Shown: piece after piece, positions 47,591 to 57,109 of the stretch
Position numbering within the stretch: the stretch's first letter is position 1
Layout: every line of letters starts with the position of its first letter
Assembly (NCBI RefSeq): GCF_000519305.1
Contig: NZ_JAFG01000005.1
Span: 624,018 to 688,017, forward strand
From: Mesorhizobium ciceri WSM4083
GTDB taxonomy: Bacteria; Pseudomonadota; Alphaproteobacteria; Rhizobiales; Rhizobiaceae
DNA length: 64,000 bases
Direction: 5' to 3'
The notes under the pieces: generated by a model
Database searches by the model: none
The model's input: the letters and a program-made list of their open reading frames with translations, nothing else
What the model was told of the DNA's origin: nothing
Translations under genes and position numbers: made by a program

Positions 47591-48265
47591 ATGCCTGAGG
47601 TCATTTTCACCGGTCCTGCCGGCCGCCTGGAGGGTCGCTATCAGCCTTCCAAGGAAAAGAGCGCGCCGATTGCCATCGTCCTGCACCCGCACCCGCAATT
47701 CGGCGGCACGATGAACAACAAGATCGTCTACGACCTCTTCTACATGTTCCAGAAGCGGGATTTCACTACGCTGCGCTTCAATTTCCGCGGCATCGGCCGC
47801 AGTCAGGGCGAATTCGATCACGGCACCGGCGAGTTGTCGGATGCCGCCGCGGCGCTGGATTGGGTGCAGTCGCTGCATCCCGATTCCAAGAGCTGCTGGG
47901 TCGCCGGCTATTCCTTCGGCTCCTGGATCGGCATGCAGCTTCTGATGCGCCGGCCGGAGATCGAAGGCTTCATCTCGATCGCGCCGCAGCCCAACACCTA
48001 TGATTTCTCGTTCCTGGCGCCCTGCCCGTCATCTGGCCTGATCATCCATGGCGATGCCGACAAGGTGGCGCCGCCGAAGGATGTGCAGGGCCTTGTCGAC
48101 AAGCTGCACACGCAGAAGGGCATCACCATCACGCAAAAGACGTTGCCCGGCGCCAACCATTTCTTCGCCAACGATGCCGACCTGCTGCTCGAGGAATGCG
48201 CCGACTATCTCGACCGCCGGCTGGCCGGCGAATTGTCGGATCCGCGCCCGAAGCGGCTGAGATAG
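47591..48265 (+). CDS. Alpha/beta hydrolase
   Basis: A 224-residue alpha/beta hydrolase of the small dienelactone-hydrolase-like group common next to suf genes in Rhizobiales. The oxyanion region is L-H-P-H-P-Q-F-G-G-T-M-N-N-K; the nucleophile elbow is G-Y-S108-F-G; the acid is likely in H-G-D-A-D and the His in P-G-A-N-H-F-F. TGGAG lies 8 bases before the ATG. Substrate unknown. It is divergent from the suf cluster and shares the intergenic region with the ICE-like site, so it might respond to iron too. Confidence 0.9.
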   Translation: MPEVIFTGPAGRLEGRYQPSKEKSAPIAIVLHPHPQFGGTMNNKIVYDLFYMFQKRDFTTLRFNFRGIGRSQGEFDHGTGELSDAAAALDWVQSLHPDSKSCWVAGYSFGSWIGMQLLMRRPEIEGFISIAPQPNTYDFSFLAPCPSSGLIIHGDADKVAPPKDVQGLVDKLHTQKGITITQKTLPGANHFFANDADLLLEECADYLDRRLAGELSDPRPKRLR

Positions 48266-48286
48266 ACAAGGAAAGAACGGACGGCG

Positions 48287-48937
48287 ATGTACGAGCCTCC
48301 TCATTTCAGGGAAACGCGGCCGGAAATCCTGCACGGGCTGATCCGGACGCATCCGCTGGGCCTGTTGGTTTCCAACGGGCCCGAGGGGCCGGTCGCCAAC
48401 GCCATCCCGTTCCTGCTCGACGCGGAAATCGGGCCGAACGGCAGGCTGCGCGCCCATCTGGCGCGGGCCAACCCGCAATGGCGCCTGTTGGCCGACAATC
48501 CCGCATCACCCGTGCTGATCGTCTTCCAGGGCAGCGATGCCTATGTGACGCCGTCCTGGTACGAGACCAAGCGCGAGACCGGCAAGGTGGTGCCGACCTG
48601 GAATTATGCCATCGTGCAGGTCCGCGGCACCGTCAAGGTGATGGATGACCAGGACTGGCTGGCGCAGCAGATCGCCGATCTGACTGTCTCCCAGGAAGGC
48701 GCCCGCGCCGCGCCCTGGGCGGTGACCGATGCGCCGGAGCCCTTCATCCAGTCGCAGATCAAGGGCATTATCGGGCTGGAAATCGAGATCAGCGAAATCC
48801 ACGGCAAGTGGAAGGTCAGCCAGAACCGGCCGGTCGCCGATCGCGTCGGCGTTGCACAGGGGCTGGAAAGCGAAGACCACCAGTCGCCCGGCATGGCCGG
48901 CCTGGTCAGATCCTATGGCGGACTGGACGGCAACTGA
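48287..48937 (+). CDS. PaiB-like FMN-binding protein
   Basis: A 216-residue protein of the PaiB family (FMN-binding split barrel), named after the Bacillus negative regulator of sporulation and degradative enzymes. It starts with M-Y-E-P-P-H-F-R-E-T-R-P-E-I-L-H-G-L-I-R-T, and W-K-V-S-Q-N-R-P near residue 182 is typical. Whether it regulates transcription here is unknown; the fold suggests flavin or haem-type ligand binding. It follows the hydrolase by 21 bases and is convergent with the PAP2 gene. Confidence 0.92.
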   Translation: MYEPPHFRETRPEILHGLIRTHPLGLLVSNGPEGPVANAIPFLLDAEIGPNGRLRAHLARANPQWRLLADNPASPVLIVFQGSDAYVTPSWYETKRETGKVVPTWNYAIVQVRGTVKVMDDQDWLAQQIADLTVSQEGARAAPWAVTDAPEPFIQSQIKGIIGLEIEISEIHGKWKVSQNRPVADRVGVAQGLESEDHQSPGMAGLVRSYGGLDGN

Positions 48938-48948
48938 ACTTCGAATGC

Positions 48949-49779
48949 TCAGCCAGCCTTCCTTCTCCGCCCAATCAGCCGAAACGTCTTCTTGCGGACC
49001 GGCAGTCCCGACGGCATCGGCCGGAAGATGAAGCCGAGCCGGGCAAAGACCAGCCCGCAGGCAAGCGCGAAACCGCAGCCAAGGCCGAAGCCGGCGACGG
49101 TGTCGCTGGGATAGTGCGCGCCGACGAAAATCCGTGTCGAGGCGATGCAGGCGGTGATCGCCAGGGCGATGTACCAGCGCCGCGGAAACAACAGCAAAGC
49201 GACCCCGAACACCGCGCCCATTGTCGTACCATGGCCGGATGGAAAGCCGGCGAAGCGCGCATCGAACGCGAAGGGGTGCAGGGTCAGCACGCCAAAGTCC
49301 TCGTAATAGAGCGGGCGAGCCCGGCCAATGGCATATTTCAGCACATTGACGGCGATCCCCGACAGGCCGGTGGCGCACAGCACCAGAAAAGCCAGGCAGG
49401 TCCAGTTGTAGAGCAGCATCAGCGAGCGCCGGGAGAGGCTTCGCCAATCCGTCAGGTTCGCGGCGACAAGCAGAAGCACTGAGGGAATGAGATACCAGCC
49501 ACCCAGGCCGAACTGGGTGAAAAAGTCGGCAGTCCGGGCAAATCCCGCCGACCACTTGCCGTGAAGCATTCCGGCCGGGGTGTCGAGACGAACAAACGCA
49601 ACCGCCGTCAGCAAAATCCAGACCAGCACCCAGACCGACCACAAAACGTTCGGGTATCTGGCCGGACGGGTGGCAAGGCGGCTTTTGGCGATCTGCATCG
49701 TATCGCGAAAATTGTCGAGCGACCGGCGCCCTACCCCAAGGAGCAGGCTCGAAACGGGCGGGCGTGATTTCACTAGCAT
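48949..49779 (-). CDS. PAP2-family membrane phosphatase
   Basis: A 276-residue inner-membrane lipid phosphatase with the full PAP2 triad: K148-x6-R155-P156, P-S-G-H at 180-183, and R216-x5-H222. About six transmembrane helices are seen, with the active site on the periplasmic side. Members remove phosphate from lipid A (LpxE/LpxF), undecaprenyl diphosphate or phosphatidylglycerophosphate. The glycosyltransferase gene just upstream (45-bp gap) favours lipid A or a polyprenyl-linked sugar. A shorter start (Met28) is possible. Confidence 0.9.
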   Translation of the reverse strand: MLVKSRPPVSSLLLGVGRRSLDNFRDTMQIAKSRLATRPARYPNVLWSVWVLVWILLTAVAFVRLDTPAGMLHGKWSAGFARTADFFTQFGLGGWYLIPSVLLLVAANLTDWRSLSRRSLMLLYNWTCLAFLVLCATGLSGIAVNVLKYAIGRARPLYYEDFGVLTLHPFAFDARFAGFPSGHGTTMGAVFGVALLLFPRRWYIALAITACIASTRIFVGAHYPSDTVAGFGLGCGFALACGLVFARLGFIFRPMPSGLPVRKKTFRLIGRRRKAG

Positions 49780-49824
49780 AGGAAATTCGACCCCATTGTT
49801 GCCGTCATGGGCATCGGCGAGCCG

Positions 49825-51468
49825 TCACTGGGTTACACGATAGAGGCCGAGCGACAGCTTGTCTCCCGATGAATAGTTGAGGCCGTCGACCTCGGCAACG
49901 CGGTTCGCCGACTTGCCTTGCGCCGCCAGCAACCCATTCAGTTTCTGCTCGTCGCCGACCTGCGCCAGCGCCAGGGCGCAGGCAGGATCGCCGAGCAGAT
50001 GCTTGGCGACGCCATCGACATCGGTCAGGACGGTCTTGGTGCCGACCAGGAACACCAGGCTCGGCTCGTGATATTCCGCCGAAGCGAGCACCGTGGTGTC
50101 GCAAGGCCTGTTGGCCTGGACTGCCGCCTCGATCGCCGGGCTCAGCCAGATCGGTTTCAGCGAAGGCGCGATGACGCCGAACAACAGTCCATAGGTGATG
50201 CCGGCGCAGACCGCGATGGCGCCGATGCGGGAGAGCGGCACTTGCAGTTGTCGGGAAAAAGCAAAATATCCCGCCGCCAGCGCCGCCGCGGCGGCCGGGA
50301 TGCTCCACCAGGAGAAGGCGCCGGTGAGATAGATCGGCGCTCCGACGCAGACCACCGCCAGGCCAAGGCTGACCACGGCAAGACCGAATGCGGTCGACCA
50401 CCACAACCAGTCCTGCCAGCGCCTGAGCGGCGCATTCGCCTCCTGGGGCGGCAAGGTCAACAGCCAACCGATCAGCAGCGCCATGCCGGGATAGGCCGGC
50501 AGGACATAGTGCGGCAGCTTGGTCGGGATCAGTTCGAACACCAGCCAGAACGGAATGTACCAGGCGAGGCAGAAACGCAGCCGCGGATCGTCGCGCAACC
50601 GGTTGAGGGCCTGCAGCCCGGCGCCAACCGCGATCAGACCGAACGGCCACATGAACAAGGAATAGGTCAGCATGTAGAAGCCCGGCGGCAGGCCGTGCGA
50701 TTCCTCGCCCGAGGCGACCTTGGCCATCATGTCCTTGCCGACGGCATCACTGAGGAAGGCGCCGCCGCTCTTCCAGGTGATGAGGGCGACCCAGGGCAGC
50801 ACGATGAACAGCACCAGGGCGACACCGCGCACGAGCTTCAGCTTCAGGAGCCAGCGCCAGTCGCGCTCGAAGGCAAACAGGGCGGCGACCGTCAGCACCG
50901 ACAGGAGCGGAGCCACCGGCCCCTTGATAAGGATTCCAAGGCCTTGAGCGGCCCAGAATATCCACGGCAGATGGGCGGCTACCGGTTCGTTGCGGCGCGA
51001 TGCCAGATAGATCTGGGCGAGCGCGCCTTGAGCCGCCACGCAGCAGGCCAGCAGCATGGCGTCGGTCTTGGCGTCACGACCCTCGAAGGCGGTGGCGAAG
51101 ATGGCCGCCATCATCAGGCCGGCGGCGAGACCGGCATTGGCCCCGAACAGCTTGGTGCCTGTCCAGGCAATGCCGACGACGGCCAAGGCAATGCCAAGCA
51201 TGGAGACGAGGCGGTAGACCCAGATCGGCGCCGCCGCCCCCTCGCCGCTCAGCGCCACGGCCGCCGATTGCAGCCAGTAGATGCCGATCGGCTTCTTGTA
51301 GCGCGAGGCATCCTGAAAACGGATGTCGACATAGTCGGAGGTTTCGACCATCTGCTTGGTGGCTTGGACAAAACGGGATTCGTCGCGGTCGACGGGTGGA
51401 AGGCTCGCCAGTCCGCTGAACGTCATCAGCACGCTGAACAGAAAGAGAAAAAGATAGTTCCTGTTCAT
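49825..51468 (-). CDS. ArnT-like GT39-family glycosyltransferase
   Basis: A 547-residue integral membrane protein with about 11-12 helices and the periplasmic catalytic motif P-P-V-D27-R-D29-E30-S-R near the N terminus, diagnostic of ArnT/PMT-type transferases that use polyprenyl-phosphate sugars. In rhizobia related proteins (RgtA-F) add galacturonic acid to lipid A and core; this protein might act on lipid A or another envelope lipid. R-F-Q-D-A-S-R-Y-K-K-P-I-G-I-Y-W-L is also typical. GGAAAG precedes the ATG. Likely operon with the PAP2 phosphatase. Confidence 0.88.
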   Translation of the reverse strand: MNRNYLFLFLFSVLMTFSGLASLPPVDRDESRFVQATKQMVETSDYVDIRFQDASRYKKPIGIYWLQSAAVALSGEGAAAPIWVYRLVSMLGIALAVVGIAWTGTKLFGANAGLAAGLMMAAIFATAFEGRDAKTDAMLLACCVAAQGALAQIYLASRRNEPVAAHLPWIFWAAQGLGILIKGPVAPLLSVLTVAALFAFERDWRWLLKLKLVRGVALVLFIVLPWVALITWKSGGAFLSDAVGKDMMAKVASGEESHGLPPGFYMLTYSLFMWPFGLIAVGAGLQALNRLRDDPRLRFCLAWYIPFWLVFELIPTKLPHYVLPAYPGMALLIGWLLTLPPQEANAPLRRWQDWLWWSTAFGLAVVSLGLAVVCVGAPIYLTGAFSWWSIPAAAAALAAGYFAFSRQLQVPLSRIGAIAVCAGITYGLLFGVIAPSLKPIWLSPAIEAAVQANRPCDTTVLASAEYHEPSLVFLVGTKTVLTDVDGVAKHLLGDPACALALAQVGDEQKLNGLLAAQGKSANRVAEVDGLNYSSGDKLSLGLYRVTQ

Positions 51469-51643
51469 CGCGGAGCTTTCCGGATCTGATCTGCGGGATG
51501 GCCCCGTCGCGGCGCCTCAGGCCCTGCCCCTGCGCGGCGCCTCAATACGCCAGCCCAAACGACGAAGCAAGGATTCGCAAACGCTATCCGCGCGGGCTGC
51601 AAAACAGGATTCCACTTTGCCATTCGCTGGACCTTTGTCTGGC

Positions 51644-51687
51644 GCGCGATCAGACGCAAAACCGGAAACCACTTTTGCTGATCGCGC
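51644..51687. repeat. Rhizobial-type intergenic palindrome, copy 2
   Basis: GCGCGATCAG (51644-51653) and CTGATCGCGC (51678-51687) are perfect reverse complements; inside, GCAAAA and TTTTGC also pair, leaving a CCGGAAACCAC-like centre. It lies in the 288-bp gap between the divergent glycosyltransferase and tyrS genes. The style matches the scattered palindromes of Rhizobiales. Nothing else is clear in the gap. Confidence 0.65.
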
Positions 51688-51756
51688 TTGGATGCTAAAC
51701 GCCCGCGTTCATATACGTCCGAGCCACGCTGGCCGGGCGCTTTCGGGAAAGAAACA

Positions 51757-53010
51757 ATGTCCGCCTTCAAATCTGATTTCCTGCGCACGATGAGCGAGCG
51801 CGGTTTCATCCACCAGACTTCGGATGATGCCGGCCTCGACAATCTCTTCGCCAAGGAGACGGTGACCGCCTATATCGGCTTCGACGCCACCGCCAAGAGC
51901 CTGCACGCCGGTTCGCTGATCCAGATCATGATGCTGCACTGGCTGCAGCAGACGGGTCACCGGCCGATCGCGCTGATGGGCGGCGGCACCTCGATGATCG
52001 GCGACCCGTCCTTCAAGGACGAGGCGCGCAAGCTGCTGACCCCGCAGGACATCGAGGACAATCTGGCCGGCATCCGCCGCAACTTCATGCCCTACCTCAA
52101 ATTCGGCAGCGGTCCCAACGACGCCATCATGGTCAACAACGCCGATTGGCTGATGGAGATCAACTACGTCAATTTCCTGCGCGATGTCGGCCGTCACTTT
52201 TCCGTCAACCGCATGCTGGCGTTCGATTCCGTCAAGCTGCGGCTCGATCGCGAGCAGTCGCTATCGTTCCTCGAATTCAACTACATGATCCTGCAGGCCT
52301 ATGATTTCGTCGAGCTCTACAAGCGTCTCGGCTGCCGCCTGCAGATGGGCGGCTCCGATCAATGGGGCAACATCATCAACGGCATCGATCTGGGTCGCCG
52401 CATGGAGGACGCACAGCTTTATGCGCTGACCACGCCGCTGCTCACCACCTCGTCGGGCGCCAAGATGGGCAAATCGGCGTCGGGCGCGGTCTGGCTCGAC
52501 GCGGATATGCTGAGCCCCTACGAATTCTGGCAGTACTGGCGCAACACCGAGGATGCCGACGTTGCCCGCTTCCTGAAACTCTACACGACGCTGCCGCTGA
52601 ACGAGGTCGCACGGCTCGGGCAACTCGGCGGATCCGAGATCAATGAGGCCAAGAAGATCCTCGCCACGGAGATAACCGCCCTGCTGCACGGCCGCGCGGC
52701 CGCCGAGCAAGCCAGCGATACGGCGCGCAAGACGTTCGAGGAAGGCGCGCTCGCGGAGTCGCTGCCGACTGTCGAGGTCGACAAGACAGCGCTTGAAACC
52801 GGCGTCGGTATCCTGTCGCTGCTGGTCACCGCCGGACTGGCGGCATCGAACGGCGAAGCACGGCGGCATGTGCAGGGCGGCGCCGTGCGCCTGAACGACG
52901 AGCCGGTGAGCGACGAGCGCCGGCTGGTGACTCTTCCGGATTTGAGTCCGGAAAACGTCGTAAAGCTTTCTCTGGGAAAGAAAAAACACATTCTGGTACG
53001 GCCGATCTGA
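51757..53010 (+). CDS. tyrS: Tyrosyl-tRNA synthetase
   Basis: A 417-residue bacterial TyrRS: class I Rossmann fold with the H50-A-G-S53 version of [24 protein letters not shown]236-M-G-K-S240 as KMSKS, and a C-terminal S4-like RNA-binding domain ([12 protein letters not shown]). The Met before S-A-F-K-S-D-F-L follows CGGGAAAGAAAC; the frame runs a little further upstream. It is convergent with the AsmA-like gene with only 6 bases between. Confidence 0.98.
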   Translation: MSAFKSDFLRTMSERGFIHQTSDDAGLDNLFAKETVTAYIGFDATAKSLHAGSLIQIMMLHWLQQTGHRPIALMGGGTSMIGDPSFKDEARKLLTPQDIEDNLAGIRRNFMPYLKFGSGPNDAIMVNNADWLMEINYVNFLRDVGRHFSVNRMLAFDSVKLRLDREQSLSFLEFNYMILQAYDFVELYKRLGCRLQMGGSDQWGNIINGIDLGRRMEDAQLYALTTPLLTTSSGAKMGKSASGAVWLDADMLSPYEFWQYWRNTEDADVARFLKLYTTLPLNEVARLGQLGGSEINEAKKILATEITALLHGRAAAEQASDTARKTFEEGALAESLPTVEVDKTALETGVGILSLLVTAGLAASNGEARRHVQGGAVRLNDEPVSDERRLVTLPDLSPENVVKLSLGKKKHILVRPI

Positions 53011-53016
53011 ACTCGA

Positions 53017-56000
53017 TCACCGATACTCAAAAATCGACCTGAATATTCCGGGCGCTATCACCGACAGCGGATTGATGTCCAGCAGCGGCTTGTTGGCATT
53101 GCCCTTGAGCCGGTAGGTGACCCCGATCAGGCCACGGTCGCGGCCATTGCCGAGCAGCGCGCCGACGATGGGCAATTCGCCGAAGATGCGATTGAGGCCA
53201 TAGACCGGCATGAACGTGCCGGTCATGTCCATGTTGTTGTCCTGATCGTAGAGCGTGCCCTGGAACGTCGTGCCGATGCGCGGGCCGCGCAGCACGCCAT
53301 TGGCCAGTTTCAGATAGCCGCTGCCCTTGTCGATCTCGGCGTAACCGCGTTCGAACTTCACCCGCGACGTATCCAGCTTGCCCTTGACCGCCTGATTGAG
53401 GCTGCGGTTGTCGCCGGCTGGCGTGGTCGAGACGATGGAGGCGAGTTTCGGTTCGTTGACGACGAAAAAGTTGCTGGTGTCGACCTTGCCCTTGAGCGAT
53501 CCGTCGCTCGGCCCGGCCAGTGCGAGCGTGATCGCGCCTCCTTCCATATGCTCGTAGATGTTGAGGAATCTCAGGATGGCGCCGGCGTCCGCGGACTGCA
53601 TGTTGAGCGTGCGCCGGCCGGCGCCGGTGGTGTTGCTGATCGATATGGCCGCGCCTGAACTGGCCGTGGCGCTGACCTTCAGCCCGTTCACCCGTGAGCC
53701 GGCCGCGCTGTAGTCGAGCTTCAGATTGGACAGTTGCTCGTCGTGGAAACCGGTCAGCCGGTCGACATCGGCGCTGACGGAAATGGCGTCGGAACCGGTG
53801 GTCTTGGTAGCCGTGTCGACGTCGGAGGTGAACTGCTTGATGAGCGAGCGGGCATCGAGCGCGTTGCCCGATATGTCGACCGCATAGCCCTTGCCGGATC
53901 GCTTCACCGACACGGCAACGTCGTCGCCCCTGTTCAAGGTGACCTTGCTGAACCGCGCCGACGACAAGGCGCCATTGACCAGCACGATGCTGCCGTCGAC
54001 CGAGAACGTCTTTCCGTCGAGGTCGAAATCAGACAGCGTCATGGTGTCGCCGGACCTGGTCATGACGAAGGTGACATTGGCGGGGACCCCTGCCCCCTTG
54101 CTCCAGCCTGCCCAGGGAATGTCCAGCCTGGCGTTGGTCAGATCGGCCGAGACGTTCTGGTCGCCGCTGCCGTTCTTGTCGATCGCCACCTTCACCGTTC
54201 CGGCAAGCAGCGGCTTCAGGCCGGGCATGGCGGCGGCGCGGATCTTGTCGTCGAGCACCAAGGCCACCTTGCGGCTGCGCGCCGGCCCGTCATCCCTGAG
54301 CGGCTCTATCAGATCGAGTTCGGCCGGAATGCCGTTCAGCAACGCCTTGGCGGAGATCACCGCCTTCTCGGGATCGACCGTGATCGAACCGTCGGCATCC
54401 GTCACGGTCTGGCCCTCGAAGGGCTTGGCCAAGGACATGCCGCTGTAGTCGAGCGACACCAGCCAATCGAGCTTCGAGGAGTCGACGCCGGACTGCAGCG
54501 GAATATCCGCCTTGACGTGGCCGGTGACGCTGCCCGACAGGTCCTCCGGCAGAATGCCGACATGGCGCATGGCGTTGATCGGCTCGTAGGATGCGAGTTC
54601 GGCAACGGCGGATGCGTCGCCGTCGACATCGATGTCGAGCGCGCCGACGACCGGCGGGCGGTTGGCCGCCTGGACCGTCAGCGTGCCGTTGCTAGCCGCC
54701 ACGGTACGCCCGCTGGGCATGTAGACGGTGCCCGAGGACAGGGAGATATCGACATCGTTGCCGTGGAAACCGACGACGCCGACCGCGTCGCGTATCGGCG
54801 GGATGCGGCCGGCGGTGTCGAATCGCGATCCCTCGATCTGGAAGCGGCCGAACACCTCATCGGCCGAAAGCGGCACGCCGTTGCCGAGGCGGCCCGGCAC
54901 CACCTGGAACTGAAGGTTGGCGTCGACGACACGGCCGCCGAACAGATTGGCCAGCACCCACAGCCGGGCATTGCGCGCCGAAAACCACGGCCATAGCTGC
55001 TTGACGTGAGAGACCTGCATGTCGTGGATGTTGAACGCCAGATTGATCCCCGGCACCTTGCCGTCGACAAACGCCACGGCGGCGGTGCCAAGCATCTCGC
55101 CGGAGCCGGCGGACCGAAGCGCGATCTGCTCGGCGACCAGTTTGTGGCTCACCGTATTGTAGACACCGGCAATCCGGGCGAGGAAGGTGAGCGCCGGCTC
55201 GGGCGACTCCGAAGGCGCAAGCGACGATCCGTCGCTGGTCAGGTCGTAGCGATAGGAGGGTTCTTCACCCACCGCTCCGCTTGCCGGCTTCGGCCCGATC
55301 GAACCGGCGAAATCGAATGTCGAGCGGCCGGTCTTCAGCAGCAATCTGTCGACTTGGACCTTGTTGCTGCCCGCAACCAGCGTCGCATTGATATCGACGT
55401 CCGCCGGCAGCAGTCCTCGTGTGCCGAGATCGAGGACAGAACCCGTCGATGACAAAGCGGCCGTCAGCCGCGATGCGTTCACGCCGAACCCTTCCGATCC
55501 CGTCAGCTTCAGCGCGACTGTTCCCAACTTGCCGGCAGCGGCCGCCGCGTCGCCGGTGTCGGCCAGATCGATGCTCGCATCCAGCGCCGTGACCCGGTGC
55601 GCCGCGATATCGCGGGTGGCGGTCGCGGCAACGGTAAGCGTCCTGCCGTCGATGTCAGCCTTCGAGGAAAACTGCATGCCGCCCGGGCCCGACTGCACGA
55701 CGGTGGCGTCGGTGATCTTGACGAGCTTGACCGCTCCGGTTTCGGGCAGCACGAATTCGACATTGCGAAGATCGATCCGGCGCAGCGAATCCTCCCGCAC
55801 GGCATCGAGTGCGTGGTTGATGTTTCCGAACACCGCGGCCGACAGCTTCTCCGGATCGATGAGGCCGTCCGCATTGCGCAGGCCGGCGGTCCAGTCGCCG
55901 CCTGACGGCATCGCCGCGACGACGATGCGGGCATCCGAGATCCTGGCGCTGGTCAGCCGCACATCTCCCCACAGCAGCGGGAACAGACGCACGCCGAAGC

Positions 56001-56397
56001 GCACGCGGCCGGCATCGGCCATCGGCTTGCCGTCCGATGTCTTCAAGCTGACGTCGCTGACCTGAAGCGCGATGAAACTCGAACCGTCGAGCGTGATGCG
56101 GGCAGGCCCGACCGCGACATCGACATCGACGCCCGCCAGTTTCTCAAGCGCCGTTTCCGCCTCGGTGCGAAGCCGGTCGGCTCCGATGCCGGAGGCGCCA
56201 ACGAGGTAAACGAGCACGGCGGCCAGCAGCACGAAAGCGACCAGACCGGCGAACAGCCGCGACAGGATACGAAAACCGCGTCCGATCGACGCCTGACCAA
56301 GCGGCGGCACACGGCAGGCGGACGGAAAGGTCCCCAGGTCGGTGATCTCATCACGCCTGAACCGGATCTTCTCGTGCTGCGGTCGCTCCTGATCCAC
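53017..56397 (-). CDS. AsmA/YhdP-like large envelope protein (DUF3971)
   Basis: A very long protein (1126 residues) with one transmembrane helix near residues 45-69 and a huge periplasmic part. The C-terminal 250 residues match the AsmA-like domain (F-E-R-G-Y-A-E-I-D-K-G-S-G-Y-L-K-L-A-N-G and D-M-T-G-T-F-M-P-V-Y-G), and the middle is DUF3971-like. Relatives (YhdP, TamB, AsmA) form bridge-like grooves that move phospholipid between membranes. Start is GTG at 56397, with GGAAA before it; a longer frame exists but overlaps the promoter of the divergent BCP gene. Conserved next to tyrS in Rhizobiales by my recollection. Confidence 0.9.
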   Translation of the reverse strand: MDQERPQHEKIRFRRDEITDLGTFPSACRVPPLGQASIGRGFRILSRLFAGLVAFVLLAAVLVYLVGASGIGADRLRTEAETALEKLAGVDVDVAVGPARITLDGSSFIALQVSDVSLKTSDGKPMADAGRVRFGVRLFPLLWGDVRLTSARISDARIVVAAMPSGGDWTAGLRNADGLIDPEKLSAAVFGNINHALDAVREDSLRRIDLRNVEFVLPETGAVKLVKITDATVVQSGPGGMQFSSKADIDGRTLTVAATATRDIAAHRVTALDASIDLADTGDAAAAAGKLGTVALKLTGSEGFGVNASRLTAALSSTGSVLDLGTRGLLPADVDINATLVAGSNKVQVDRLLLKTGRSTFDFAGSIGPKPASGAVGEEPSYRYDLTSDGSSLAPSESPEPALTFLARIAGVYNTVSHKLVAEQIALRSAGSGEMLGTAAVAFVDGKVPGINLAFNIHDMQVSHVKQLWPWFSARNARLWVLANLFGGRVVDANLQFQVVPGRLGNGVPLSADEVFGRFQIEGSRFDTAGRIPPIRDAVGVVGFHGNDVDISLSSGTVYMPSGRTVAASNGTLTVQAANRPPVVGALDIDVDGDASAVAELASYEPINAMRHVGILPEDLSGSVTGHVKADIPLQSGVDSSKLDWLVSLDYSGMSLAKPFEGQTVTDADGSITVDPEKAVISAKALLNGIPAELDLIEPLRDDGPARSRKVALVLDDKIRAAAMPGLKPLLAGTVKVAIDKNGSGDQNVSADLTNARLDIPWAGWSKGAGVPANVTFVMTRSGDTMTLSDFDLDGKTFSVDGSIVLVNGALSSARFSKVTLNRGDDVAVSVKRSGKGYAVDISGNALDARSLIKQFTSDVDTATKTTGSDAISVSADVDRLTGFHDEQLSNLKLDYSAAGSRVNGLKVSATASSGAAISISNTTGAGRRTLNMQSADAGAILRFLNIYEHMEGGAITLALAGPSDGSLKGKVDTSNFFVVNEPKLASIVSTTPAGDNRSLNQAVKGKLDTSRVKFERGYAEIDKGSGYLKLANGVLRGPRIGTTFQGTLYDQDNNMDMTGTFMPVYGLNRIFGELPIVGALLGNGRDRGLIGVTYRLKGNANKPLLDINPLSVIAPGIFRSIFEYR

Positions 56398-56492
56398 GCA
56401 ATTTTCCGTTGTACGAACTCGATCGTGGACGAATCCCCGTCCGACACTATATCGGTGTGGCTTCGCGCGTAACCTCAAACAAGGGCATCGGT

Positions 56493-56960
56493 ATGGCTGA
56501 CCTCGACGTAGGCGATCTCGCGCCGCAATTCGACCTGCCGCGAGACGGCGGCGGATCGGTCAGCCTTGCCGCATCGCTGGGCAAGCCCATCGTGCTCTAT
56601 TTCTATCCGCAGGACGACACAACAAGCTGCACGCAGGAGGCGATCAGCTTCTCGCAGCTGAAGCCGGACTTCGAGAGGGCCGGCGCCGTGGTGATCGGCC
56701 TGTCGCCCGACCCCGTCAAGAAGCACGACAAGTTCAAGTCGAAATACAATCTCACCATCGACCTCGCCTCCGACGAGGAGCGCAAGGTGATCGAGGCCTA
56801 CCATCTGTGGGTCGAGAAATCGATGTATGGCCGCAAATACATGGGCGTCGAGCGCGCGACATTCCTGATCGGCCGCGACGGGCGGATCGCCAGGATTTGG
56901 CGCAAGGTCCGCGTCAAGGGCCATGCGGAAGAGGTGCTCGAGGCCGTTCGAGCGCTTTGA
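56493..56960 (+). CDS. bcp: BCP-type peroxiredoxin (one-Cys)
   Basis: A 155-residue bacterioferritin-comigratory-protein peroxiredoxin that reduces H2O2 and alkyl hydroperoxides. The peroxidatic Cys is C46 in Y-P-Q-D-D-T-T-S-C-T-Q-E-A. The resolving Cys, usually five residues later, is absent, and no other Cys occurs in the protein, so it must be reduced by another thiol (glutaredoxin or glutathione). The Met before A-D-L-D-V-G-D starts the domain. It is divergent from the AsmA-like gene. Confidence 0.94.
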   Translation: MADLDVGDLAPQFDLPRDGGGSVSLAASLGKPIVLYFYPQDDTTSCTQEAISFSQLKPDFERAGAVVIGLSPDPVKKHDKFKSKYNLTIDLASDEERKVIEAYHLWVEKSMYGRKYMGVERATFLIGRDGRIARIWRKVRVKGHAEEVLEAVRAL

Positions 56961-57109
56961 GGTGCCGGCGGAGGCCGGCCCGGCTTCCCTTACAACCCTG
57001 CGCACGCCTGGCGGGCAATCGCTGCGGGCAAGCTATCGCTGCAAGCCTTTGTTAACCTTAATAATGTGTAGTCAAGCTGTCGTGGTGTCGTAAACGAAAG
57101 CTTGGTCCC

